Below are positions 46,162 to 54,285 of a stretch of 64,000 nucleotides of DNA, piece by piece. Numbering within the stretch: the first letter of the stretch is position 1; every line of letters begins with the position of its first letter. The notes below the pieces were generated by a model. That model saw only the letters and a list, made by a program, of their open reading frames with translations. It was not told the origin of the DNA and did not search any database. The position numbers were made by a program, and so were the translations under genes. Source of the stretch: Paenibacillus lutrae (GTDB taxonomy: Bacteria > Bacillota > Bacilli > Paenibacillales > NBRC-103111); contig NZ_RHLK01000002.1 in the NCBI RefSeq assembly GCF_009757775.1, forward strand, positions 378,113 to 442,112, written 5' to 3'.

Positions 46162-48135
46162 TTAAGAGGAGGATTTCTCCAGCAGTTCTTCATACTTGTT
46201 GAGATACTTCACCACGGATAGAACGAAGGTTGCATGAGACCAGGTGAGAGGAGCTACGGATACAGGCCCGCCGTTGTGAGGGTCAAGCTGCTCCGGCAGG
46301 ATGCCGCTCTCCATTTGGTGACGGACCACCCACTCCAGGGTTTGTCTCGGTGATTCGAGATCCGCAATGGTCTTGGCACATTCGATTTCCCACTCGGCTA
46401 TCCAGAGTGTGCAGATAATCCACGGATTACCCGGGATCTGGTTCAGGTCGTGAGAACGCTGGAAGTAATAATCATTATAATAACGGGCTACGCCTCCTGT
46501 AGGCGTCTTGATAGAGAGTCCATTCTTGTTGGCAAGCATGGTGCGGACAACCCGGTCATCATCAGCAGGCAGGACGCCGAACTCAAAGATCCCGTAGACG
46601 GAACTCTCCAGTGTCATGTCCTTGACCCATACGCCGTCCTTCTGATACAGACCGCGGGCAAAACGCCCTTCCTGCTCATCCCACAGATGATTCAGAATGC
46701 CGTTCTTGATCTTCTCTGCCGTATGGCGGTAACGGTTGCTGCGCTCTTCGTCCCCGAACAGATTGCAGAAGTTGGAGGCGGCGATCAATCCGCCGTACAC
46801 GGCCGAAGCTGTGAACGTGTAGATGCCGTACCGCTCCTCCCACAAGTCGTAGCTTGGCTTGGGCAAGCTCAGCTCCTGATCTATATAAGTGGCCATGAAA
46901 CGGGCCGCTCTGCGGATCAGATCGCGGTACAGCGATTGGACCAGCTCCAGGTTGCCGTGCTGCTTGTAATCCTCCCACAGGGCAAAAAGGACAAGGGCCG
47001 TCTCATCCTCCTGAATAGGTAGCTGTTCCCCGCCGTTGTGAACATACGGATGCCAGCTGGAACCTACGGTACCATCGGGGTTGTATTTGTGATGCAGGTA
47101 GCCTTCGGGTGACATGACCCGGGCACAGAAGCGGTAGAAAGGCTCCATCATCCCCTGATGCCCCGCCTTGGACATGGAATAAGCAACGAGGGCGCCGTCA
47201 CGGGGCCACATGTAGCTGTAATGGTCCCGGTTGCTATGCATGATGTCGGAATCGTTGGCGGCCACGATGGCCCCGTTGACATCCGTCTGCGTCCGCACGA
47301 TCAGCATGCTGTGTTTGAACAGGCGGATCACGCCTTCATTGAGATCGGCATAAGACCGCTGGGTCTTGTTCACCCAGCGCTGCCAGTAAATCTGGACGCG
47401 GTCGAGCAGCTTGCCCGGATGGTTTTCGCGAACATATTGGTCGGAGCTCTTCACTTCCTCAAGCGAATGTCCGGCGCTCATCCAATAGTACATGGTGTGC
47501 TCGCCTTCCGGCGGTACGTGCATCCGGAACGAAATTGTGCTGTCGACTGAGCCCTGGGAGATCGGATTGCCCATCAAATGGCCGTCCTCGGCGTCCCGCC
47601 ACGTTCCTTCGGCATTGTAGAACCGTTTGACCCCTGTCGTGTACTGGTAAATCCCTTCGGTTCCGGTGCTGCCGTTGAACATGAAGTATTTGTCTTTTTT
47701 ATAATGGAAGACAGTGTGATTGGCCGGGTAATAGGCGGCAGTATCGCCGACTTCTGTCTCGTTAATGACGAGATCCTGATTGAAGAATATCCGGACTTCT
47801 CTAACTGTCGAGTAAGGATTGGCTACACTGATTTTCTTCAGAAAAATATCTTCCCGCTGATGCACGCCGTCTTGAATACGCAGCGAAATTCCTAGACCCG
47901 GATGAGTGGCTCTGACGTCAGTGACGAGAGAATCCTCGACATAAGCATGCTGAAACTGCCATTCGGGAGCGTCGAGCCATGCAAAAGCGCCGTCCACCCA
48001 AATGCCTACCCGGCAATGATACCCGCCGATATGATTGAGCTGCCCTACATAGGGATAGTAGAGATCCCGCATGAAGGAGTGTTCATCAAGGTTGATTAGA
48101 AATTTCCCGTTACCGACAACGAAATGTCTGGGCAA
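46162..48135 (-). CDS. Glycoside hydrolase family 15 protein (glucoamylase-like)
   Basis: The 657-residue enzyme has an N-terminal beta-sandwich (about 1-270, GNGKFLINLDEHSFMRDLYYP) and a C-terminal (alpha/alpha)6 barrel with SYMWPRDGALVAYSMSKAG. The catalytic glutamates fall around LWEERYGIYTFTASA and the last GILPEQLDPHNG. No signal peptide is visible, so it should act inside the cell on alpha-glucans such as glycogen or trehalose-like sugars. It is the last gene of a leftward run with the GH57-GT4 and DUF4912 genes, 75 bp after the former. Confidence 0.88.
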   Translation of the reverse strand: MPRHFVVGNGKFLINLDEHSFMRDLYYPYVGQLNHIGGYHCRVGIWVDGAFAWLDAPEWQFQHAYVEDSLVTDVRATHPGLGISLRIQDGVHQREDIFLKKISVANPYSTVREVRIFFNQDLVINETEVGDTAAYYPANHTVFHYKKDKYFMFNGSTGTEGIYQYTTGVKRFYNAEGTWRDAEDGHLMGNPISQGSVDSTISFRMHVPPEGEHTMYYWMSAGHSLEEVKSSDQYVRENHPGKLLDRVQIYWQRWVNKTQRSYADLNEGVIRLFKHSMLIVRTQTDVNGAIVAANDSDIMHSNRDHYSYMWPRDGALVAYSMSKAGHQGMMEPFYRFCARVMSPEGYLHHKYNPDGTVGSSWHPYVHNGGEQLPIQEDETALVLFALWEDYKQHGNLELVQSLYRDLIRRAARFMATYIDQELSLPKPSYDLWEERYGIYTFTASAVYGGLIAASNFCNLFGDEERSNRYRHTAEKIKNGILNHLWDEQEGRFARGLYQKDGVWVKDMTLESSVYGIFEFGVLPADDDRVVRTMLANKNGLSIKTPTGGVARYYNDYYFQRSHDLNQIPGNPWIICTLWIAEWEIECAKTIADLESPRQTLEWVVRHQMESGILPEQLDPHNGGPVSVAPLTWSHATFVLSVVKYLNKYEELLEKSSS

Positions 48136-48210
48136 AAAATCACTTCCTTACCTGGTTACTGGTAAATCTTATTTTATTCGCCATTAGGTTACCGTTTTAG
48201 AGGCGTCAGG

Positions 48211-51200
48211 TCAATGTTTTTTTGTCGATTCGTGCCAATTTATGGCGTCTTGATAAATTTGCACCGTATCTTCAGCGATTTTGCCCATGAAAAAGCGTGT
48301 ATGGAGCTTCCGGGAAGCTTTCTTTATGAAGCTTGCAGCAAGCTTTGCGTCTTCAAGAAGACGGCAAATCCGCTCGGACCATGCCTCTGGATGATCCGGA
48401 GGCAGTTTGAAGCCGTCTTTGCCGTCTTCGATGAGATCGGCAAGCCCGCCGGTATCGGATGCGACGATCGGTATGCCTGCCTGCATCGCTTCAAGCGCAA
48501 CGATACCGAACGGCTCGTAGAGGCTCGGGATCACGCAGACACGCGTGCCTGCGAACAGGCGGGCTTTGGCGCCTTCATCGGCGAATCCGGTGAAGAGGAC
48601 ACGATCGCCGTAGGGCAGGGCAAGCCGGCGCAGCTCCTGGAGCATTGGGCCGGTACCGGCGATAACGAGCCGGGCTTCCGGGACGCGCTGCAAGACCCAA
48701 GGAAGCGCTCTGATCAGAAGCTGTACATTCTTCTCAGGTACGAGCCGGCCGATAAAGAGAATCTGATTGGAACCGGATACAGATTCCGGAAGGGGAAGCT
48801 CCTGGATCTCCCGCTGGCGGGAGTTCTCCTGCGGAAGGCCGTTCGGAATAACCGACAACCTGGCAGGGTCCGGTCCGAATAAAGAGCCCACTTCGCTGCG
48901 CATAGCTTCGCTGCACACGAGGATACGGTCGGAGAGGCGGGCAAGCTTACGCTCCGCGGCGTCGATACGCCGGGAGACTTCCTCGTCCAGCTTGCCGAGC
49001 TTGCGTCCGTACTCGGTTGCATGCAGCGTGGTAACAAGCGGCAGATCAAACGTCTGCCTGCAGTCCGCAGCAGCGTAATAGACCAGCCAGTCGTGGGCAT
49101 GCATCAGGTCAAACTGCTGTCCTTGTTCACACAGCTGCTGAAACCGCATAATCATCGCCGTATTCATCGCAAGCACCCAGTCGAGGAAGAATGGGGGCTC
49201 GGGGCTTCCCGGTATCTGGACACGGTGGACGTGCACTCCGTTAACGGAAGCGCAGGCCGTTCCGCGGCCGCGGCTGCATGTGACGACATGAACGTCATGA
49301 CCCTCTTTGGCCAGCTGGGCAGTTAAATCACCGACAGCTTTTCCCAGTCCGCCGATAATGTCAGGGGGATACTCCCAGGCAAGCACAAGGATACTCAGGG
49401 ATCCCGGGCTTGCGGTAAAAGCTGCAGGGGTCATCTTCTCGGATGATCCGCTGGCGGTTAAAAAATATGGCAGGCGCGGATTCGGATGCGCAGCCCCATA
49501 TAATTTCCAGTCTATATCTGGAAATAACGGGCTTTCTTTTTCCAGTCTGTCCAAATGCAGCTGATTAGCCGGCGAATCTTCATTTCTATTATCTATCATA
49601 GCCAGCAATTGATAGAAGTTATTCAAGTGGGTACGGAAACGTCTTGCCGCGTAGCCGGACATCTCGCCGGAATCTATCATAAAAGCCCAATCGCTGCTCT
49701 GCGCAAGCATAAATTCTCGGCTTGCCTGCCTCAGCACTCTTGCGGGAGAGGAATCGGGCGCACTGGTTGGCCGGGCATTTACTCGGGCCGCGGCATGGAT
49801 CATCTTATCCTCCGCGGCGTGCAGCAGCGGATACATCCAGGCCGTCGCCGGGTTGAGCCATACCTGCGCGCCGCCGCCGCGTCCCCAGCTGGTTAAGGCT
49901 GGCGCGCGGCCTGCTGCAAAACGATGGCGCTGTTCATATTCGGACAGCGTTATAAAGAGCACAGGGAAAGACGGCGGGCGGACTGCGGTGTCCGGTTCGA
50001 CAGGTTCCCGCCAGTTAGCTGACGGATTACGGGGAAATACCGGAAGCGGCTGCCCCATGGCTGATTGCGGCTCCTGCTCCCGGGCCGCTTCACGGAGCAG
50101 AGTCTCCAGCCATAATGGACCTTCATGCCACCAATGGCCGAATAATTCGAGATCGAATGCGCAGACGGAAACAGGCCGTGGCGGAGTGATCCGACCAGCA
50201 GGAGCGGCAGCCCCGACTGAACGGAATGCCGCAGAGTGCCCGGCGTCCCCCGGGGAACCCTCTGACGGGCGGGAGGACTCCACCGGGCGGGACCGGAGGG
50301 CAACTGCCGATTGCAGACCGGGTGCCTCCGTTGTGTGCGGAGCGGATGCGTCCGCCGCGTGCCATTCGGATATATCCGCCGAGCGCGGGCACGGGGAGAG
50401 CGCATCCGAGAGGCCCGGGCCGGACGCATCAGCGGAGCGCGAGCCGTGCACACCGGCCGGATGCGCCCGCCGCTGCGCTGCGCGCCTGCGGGATGCGAGG
50501 AACTCTCTCGCATGCTGCGCAGCCCGCTCAGCGGCGCGGGCGGGCTCGTACGGGGCCTTCTCCCCGGCCCCGTCAAGCTTCTCTCCGCGCTGTGCAGCGG
50601 AGAAAGTGATGCGACAGTACTTGTAGCCTGTCGCAATTCTCGTGCCATCCGGCAGCAGATAGGGCCGGATGTACGCTGCCTCGGCCGGATCGTCCCGGCC
50701 GAGTTCATACCCGATATCGCGGTAATATTCGCGATAATCGGGGTGGCCCGGGTAGCCGGATTCCCGGCTCCATACTTGAGCGGAAGCGGCTGCGTCCCGG
50801 GTGAAGACCCGGAGACCTCCCGGACTGATGTACGGGACGGCAGGACCGGGCGATTCGCTGCCGGAAGGCTGGCCGCCGCCGGGCTGCCGGGCATCCAGTA
50901 CTGTGAAGCGCAGGCCAAGCTCGTGCAGCAGAGGCTCCAGCCCGGGGGAATACCCGCATTCGGGCAGCCAGATCCCCGCCGGAGCAAACCCGAAATGCCG
51001 CCGGAACTCCGCAGCGGCGGTGTGGAGCTGAACACGGGCAGCTTCCGGGTTTCTGATCAGCGGCAGGAAGCAGTGCGTTGCGGCGCTTGGAATCAGCTCA
51101 ATCAAGCCTTTTGAGGCGAAATATTTAAGTCTGGCGATTACGCTGCCTTTGATGCGCTTAAAGACACCCAGCATACGCTCATACTGTGCTGCATATCCGC

Positions 51201-51534
51201 CCGCCGCTTCCGCAAGAACATGATCGTCAGCCAGGCGACGGACTTCCTGTCGTCCCAGCTCGATTTTTTTAACCAATTGCTCTCGGGTCCGTCTCTGCAT
51301 CCGGGGGTTCTCCCACATGGCAAGCAGGGTAGGACTCACAGAGAGGGTGAGCGGCGTGCGAATGTGCTCTTTATCCAACCGCTCCATAAGATCCAAGAAT
51401 GGCAGATAGACATCGGCCATAGCTTCATAGAACCAATTCTCTTCCAGCGTCAAAGCTTCTTCGGGATTATACACGAACGGAAGATGAGCGTGCAGGACAA
51501 GAGCGGTATAGACGGGTTGTATATGGGGGCTCAA
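48211..51534 (-). CDS. GH57 alpha-glucan branching enzyme-GT4 glycosyltransferase fusion
   Basis: The protein is 1107 residues. Residues 1-350 and 453-690 form a GH57 domain with HAHLPF, GIWLPECGY (nucleophile Glu192) and CAFDLELFGHWW (acid Asp461), then a helical C-domain. Residues about 351-452 are an Ala/Ser/Pro/Arg-rich insert without homology. Residues about 712-1100 are a GT4/GT5-like glycogen-synthase fold (EYPPDIIGGLGKAV, YEPFGIVALEAMQAG). One chain could thus elongate and branch an alpha-glucan. The start overlaps the DUF4912 stop by 4 bp, showing coupling. Cytosolic. Confidence 0.88.
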   Translation of the reverse strand: MSPHIQPVYTALVLHAHLPFVYNPEEALTLEENWFYEAMADVYLPFLDLMERLDKEHIRTPLTLSVSPTLLAMWENPRMQRRTREQLVKKIELGRQEVRRLADDHVLAEAAGGYAAQYERMLGVFKRIKGSVIARLKYFASKGLIELIPSAATHCFLPLIRNPEAARVQLHTAAAEFRRHFGFAPAGIWLPECGYSPGLEPLLHELGLRFTVLDARQPGGGQPSGSESPGPAVPYISPGGLRVFTRDAAASAQVWSRESGYPGHPDYREYYRDIGYELGRDDPAEAAYIRPYLLPDGTRIATGYKYCRITFSAAQRGEKLDGAGEKAPYEPARAAERAAQHAREFLASRRRAAQRRAHPAGVHGSRSADASGPGLSDALSPCPRSADISEWHAADASAPHTTEAPGLQSAVALRSRPVESSRPSEGSPGDAGHSAAFRSVGAAAPAGRITPPRPVSVCAFDLELFGHWWHEGPLWLETLLREAAREQEPQSAMGQPLPVFPRNPSANWREPVEPDTAVRPPSFPVLFITLSEYEQRHRFAAGRAPALTSWGRGGGAQVWLNPATAWMYPLLHAAEDKMIHAAARVNARPTSAPDSSPARVLRQASREFMLAQSSDWAFMIDSGEMSGYAARRFRTHLNNFYQLLAMIDNRNEDSPANQLHLDRLEKESPLFPDIDWKLYGAAHPNPRLPYFLTASGSSEKMTPAAFTASPGSLSILVLAWEYPPDIIGGLGKAVGDLTAQLAKEGHDVHVVTCSRGRGTACASVNGVHVHRVQIPGSPEPPFFLDWVLAMNTAMIMRFQQLCEQGQQFDLMHAHDWLVYYAAADCRQTFDLPLVTTLHATEYGRKLGKLDEEVSRRIDAAERKLARLSDRILVCSEAMRSEVGSLFGPDPARLSVIPNGLPQENSRQREIQELPLPESVSGSNQILFIGRLVPEKNVQLLIRALPWVLQRVPEARLVIAGTGPMLQELRRLALPYGDRVLFTGFADEGAKARLFAGTRVCVIPSLYEPFGIVALEAMQAGIPIVASDTGGLADLIEDGKDGFKLPPDHPEAWSERICRLLEDAKLAASFIKKASRKLHTRFFMGKIAEDTVQIYQDAINWHESTKKH

Positions 51535-52100
51535 GGAAGTTCTCCCTCCTGTTTGGGCTGCGGATAGATCGTGTAAGTAGAGTACAGGTGGTAATTGGCA
51601 GGCAGGAGGGGTTCCTTAACTACATCCGCCTCTGCACTTACTCGGATTGCCGCGGCTCCACCCGTTACATATCCCGTACGGACACTTGCGGAGTGGAGCA
51701 GAGGAACGAATCGCTGTTCATTTCCGTTAAAACCAAGCTCAGCCGTCCATAAAGCGTTACAGCTGCAGACTTCAATGAAAGTGGAGTGTTGAGAACGATC
51801 GGCCGGTATTTGAGCGTGCCACACGTACTGCACATCGCGGTTCTCAGCTCCGGCAATCGTCCCGTTATCCGGCTCCATCCTTAAACGGATCGCCAGATGG
51901 GATACCGCCTTGCCGTCTCCGTAGTTATTAAGCATAGCAAGGAATCTGTCCGACACCATCCAGTATAAAAAAAGCACCGTCGGCTGCTGCACCATCACAT
52001 GTACATCTCCAAACGGTTCAGGCATAAACGGGCGGGGATACATGTAATTCCGCAGGACGCCTAACCTCTCTTCCGCTGTCCGGCTGCTGCCGATCCTCAT
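51531..52100 (-). CDS. DUF4912 domain protein
   Basis: The likely start gives 189 residues (MRIGSSRTAEERLGVLR). A longer open frame of 41 more codons is Cys/Pro-rich and unconvincing. The domain (about 25-130: VHVMVQQPTVLFLYWMVS through QYVWHAQI) is the DUF4912 fold, often beside GH57 genes. Its molecular role is unknown; carbohydrate binding has been suggested by context. It is first of the alpha-glucan run and overlaps the next gene by 4 bp. Confidence 0.75.
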   Translation of the reverse strand: MRIGSSRTAEERLGVLRNYMYPRPFMPEPFGDVHVMVQQPTVLFLYWMVSDRFLAMLNNYGDGKAVSHLAIRLRMEPDNGTIAGAENRDVQYVWHAQIPADRSQHSTFIEVCSCNALWTAELGFNGNEQRFVPLLHSASVRTGYVTGGAAAIRVSAEADVVKEPLLPANYHLYSTYTIYPQPKQEGELP

Positions 52101-52231
52101 AATGATGCATCCATTGTAGCACAGCGTGCAGCAGGACTCTAACAATCGTCCGCGTTCAGGCGGGCATCTGGGATGAGAGGCCTCAATTGGCGGAATAAAC
52201 AGAATACATGTATACGGGCGCAAGCCGTACC

Positions 52232-52450
52232 TTAAGTAGTCGTAGAGGGCTGCGGTATCCGCTTGGGATCCGTTAGATGAATCAGCATGTCGTAGCGGTT
52301 GGAAGCATCCACAATGGCTTGAAGATCATCCAGATCGAAACCCGAATAGCATTCCACTTTCCCCGTATGATAGTAGACGGATATTTCCCCGGTCTGTCCG
52401 TCATACTTCGCGAAGGCAATTTGGCGGGAAATAATAGGGATGATGATCAT
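52232..52450 (-). CDS. Small KTSC-like protein
   Basis: The 72-residue product has a beta-rich pattern, SRQIAFAKYDGQTGEISVYYH and then GKVECYSGF, resembling the KTSC-type fold (short strand, loop, strand, aromatic turn). A helix and a polar tail follow. The similarity is weak. Function is unknown. It lies upstream of the DUF4912 gene on the same strand and may belong to that operon. Confidence 0.5.
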   Translation of the reverse strand: MIIIPIISRQIAFAKYDGQTGEISVYYHTGKVECYSGFDLDDLQAIVDASNRYDMLIHLTDPKRIPQPSTTT

Positions 52451-52757
52451 CGTATGTCCCTCCGATCTATGGTTTGGCGGAGGACTTCAGACGGCGCAAG
52501 CGCGCTATGCCGAAGTTCCGTTCCTTCTATATTTATGTGTGCGAAGGGATCGTTAGAAGGCGGCCGGGCAAACCTCAGCCACGGGGAAAATCGGTTTAAT
52601 TAGCCCGGCTAAACAGGCCTATATTGCTAAAGGTAGTGGAATTTTCCTTTGTGTCAGGGAATAGGTATGTTGTAAAATAAAGCATCACAAGCAACACGCA
52701 TGTAAACTGTTTCCGGAAGACTTTAAGTCCAGTGGAAGTTCCTTAGGAGGGATTACG
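52451..52757. other. Divergent intergenic region, little seen
   Basis: No gene or clear repeat is visible. The right end carries TTAGGAGGG, the ribosome site of the next gene. Promoters of both neighbours are expected here, but no strong -35/-10 pair stood out. Confidence 0.35.
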
Positions 52758-53180
52758 ATGAGTTTTTGCTGCGGTGCAAGTATGATAGGGTCTAAAGGGA
52801 CTCTTAAACATATAAGAACAAGTATTCATAATGTGCCTATTCTGTTCTGTCCGGTGTGTCACCGGATCGAGGTTCATCATACGATTGAGAATGAATATGA
52901 TCTGCTGGCAGAGTACGCGCACGGGGACGGCGCAACCGAGGTCGACTTTATCGATTATGTGGAAGCCAAACAGGGGCCGACTATTTATGAGAATTGTGTC
53001 AATCATGAAGACGAAGAGCCTCTGGATGTGGTCAAAAGCCAGATTGATATGGGACTGGATCTGCTGTCGGTTGCCAAAAGCCTCAATGACACAGAATGGG
53101 AAGAACAGCTGAAGAAGCGTCTTCAAGTGCTTAGCAAGCGTAAAAGCAAGCTGGCCAAAGGCCGTACCGCTCAGAGCTGA
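52758..53180 (+). CDS. Conserved hypothetical protein with paired CxxC-like cysteines
   Basis: The 140-residue protein begins MSFCCGAS and continues with a CPVCH turn (about residue 33), a layout typical of a small YgiT-like zinc ribbon. An acidic middle follows, then a coiled helix (about 85-140) rich in Lys and Leu. I do not recognise a named family. TTAGGAGGG precedes the ATG. It lies 280 bp before sigI and has its own terminator, so it is probably not part of the sigI operon. Confidence 0.6.
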   Translation: MSFCCGASMIGSKGTLKHIRTSIHNVPILFCPVCHRIEVHHTIENEYDLLAEYAHGDGATEVDFIDYVEAKQGPTIYENCVNHEDEEPLDVVKSQIDMGLDLLSVAKSLNDTEWEEQLKKRLQVLSKRKSKLAKGRTAQS

Positions 53181-53281
53181 TTTTTTTCATTCCAGGGTCC
53201 GGGTTAATCGCAATGTGAGGGAATCCTACTTGGCAGGATGTGGGTGCAGATTCGCATAATGCCTAAAGAAGTGTTTTAATA

Positions 53282-53325
53282 GAAATCCGAGAGACCTGCG
53301 GGCCTCCCGGATTTTTGTTTTTTTA
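53282..53325 (+). terminator. Terminator between the CxxC protein gene and sigI
   Basis: AAATCCGAGAG pairs with CTCCCGGATTT around a GC-rich loop and is followed by TTTTGTTTTTTT. Confidence 0.85.
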
Positions 53326-53413
53326 GTATGCCGATGTCTATTCTGAGAAAATAGTGTGAAATTGCTTAACTTTTTCGCCGATATTATACCGTGTGCTATA
53401 ATAGCTAAGATTG

Positions 53414-53442
53414 ACCCCCATAAGAAATAGATGGAAATCGAA
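53414..53442 (+). promoter_or_regulatory. SigI-type autoregulatory promoter
   Basis: ACCCCC (53414-53419) and CGAA (53439-53442) are spaced by 19 bp directly before sigI. They match the -35 and -10 elements described for SigI promoters in Bacillus and Clostridium. A TATAAT at about 53396 may add a SigA start. The transcript leader would be about 20 nt. Confidence 0.75.
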
Positions 53443-53463
53443 TTGTTTAAGTGAGGTGGAACA

Positions 53464-54285
53464 GTGATTCTGGTACTGTTTAAGAAGTTTTTTGGCAGCA
53501 AGCGTCAGACCAGCCATCCTCAACAGAATACGCCGCAGCCCGAAGAGGTTGTGAGACAAATTCAAGAAGGTGACCTGCGCCTTCGCAATCAATTTATTTC
53601 GGATTATCAGCCGTTTGTCATCAAGGTGGCAAGCCGCTTTTGTAAGAGATATATAGATCCTGCCAGAGATGATGAATTCAGTATAGCTTTAGCTGCATTC
53701 AATGAAGCTATTAATCAGTTTTCCCATGATATGGGACGTTCTTTCCTTGGTTTCTCCGAAACGGTCATGCGCCGCCGGCTCATTGACTATCTCCGGAAAG
53801 AACAGCGCTTCAAGGGCCAAATCCCTTATAGCGCTTTTGATCAGGAAGACGATGAAGACCATTATGTGAACCCGATTGAAATTCACCAAGCCCTGGAGCA
53901 GTATGAGAAACAAAAAGGCGTGGAAGAACGCCGCAGTGAAATTGCGGAATTCAACCGAAAGCTTTCCCACTTTTCGATCCAGTTCACCGATTTGGTGGAT
54001 GCCTCCCCCAAGCACGAGGATTCCCGCATGATGCTGTTTGGGATCGGCCAGCTTCTCTCCGAAGATTCTGAACTGATGCAGCTGTTATTAAGCAAAAAGC
54101 AGCTTCCGATCAAGGAACTTCTAGGCAAGGTTAGCGTATCCCGCAAAACGCTGGAACGGAACCGAAAGTATTTGATTGCTATAGCGCTCATACAAACCGG
54201 CTCTTATCCGTATCTCAAAGAATACCTACATATCAAAGAGCAATCAAAGCAAACTTTCCAGGAAAGAAGAGAAGCATATGAGTAA
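53464..54285 (+). CDS. sigI: RNA polymerase sigma factor SigI
   Basis: The GTG start has GTGAGGTGG upstream. The 273-residue sigma-70-like factor has region 2 (about 30-100: LRNQFISDYQPFVIKVASRFC, FSIALAAFNEAINQF) and a degenerate C-terminal DNA-binding region (about 205-255: KELLGKVSVSRKTLERNRKYLIA) typical of SigI. In relatives it answers heat, envelope stress or polysaccharide cues. It overlaps rsgI by 8 bp, so factor and anti-factor are co-translated. Confidence 0.93.
   Translation: MILVLFKKFFGSKRQTSHPQQNTPQPEEVVRQIQEGDLRLRNQFISDYQPFVIKVASRFCKRYIDPARDDEFSIALAAFNEAINQFSHDMGRSFLGFSETVMRRRLIDYLRKEQRFKGQIPYSAFDQEDDEDHYVNPIEIHQALEQYEKQKGVEERRSEIAEFNRKLSHFSIQFTDLVDASPKHEDSRMMLFGIGQLLSEDSELMQLLLSKKQLPIKELLGKVSVSRKTLERNRKYLIAIALIQTGSYPYLKEYLHIKEQSKQTFQERREAYE

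Noticed and set aside
50226-51114. Long plus-strand frames opposite the GH57 domain
   Set aside because: They arise from the GC-rich insert and codon bias. The minus-strand frame carries all conserved GH57 motifs.
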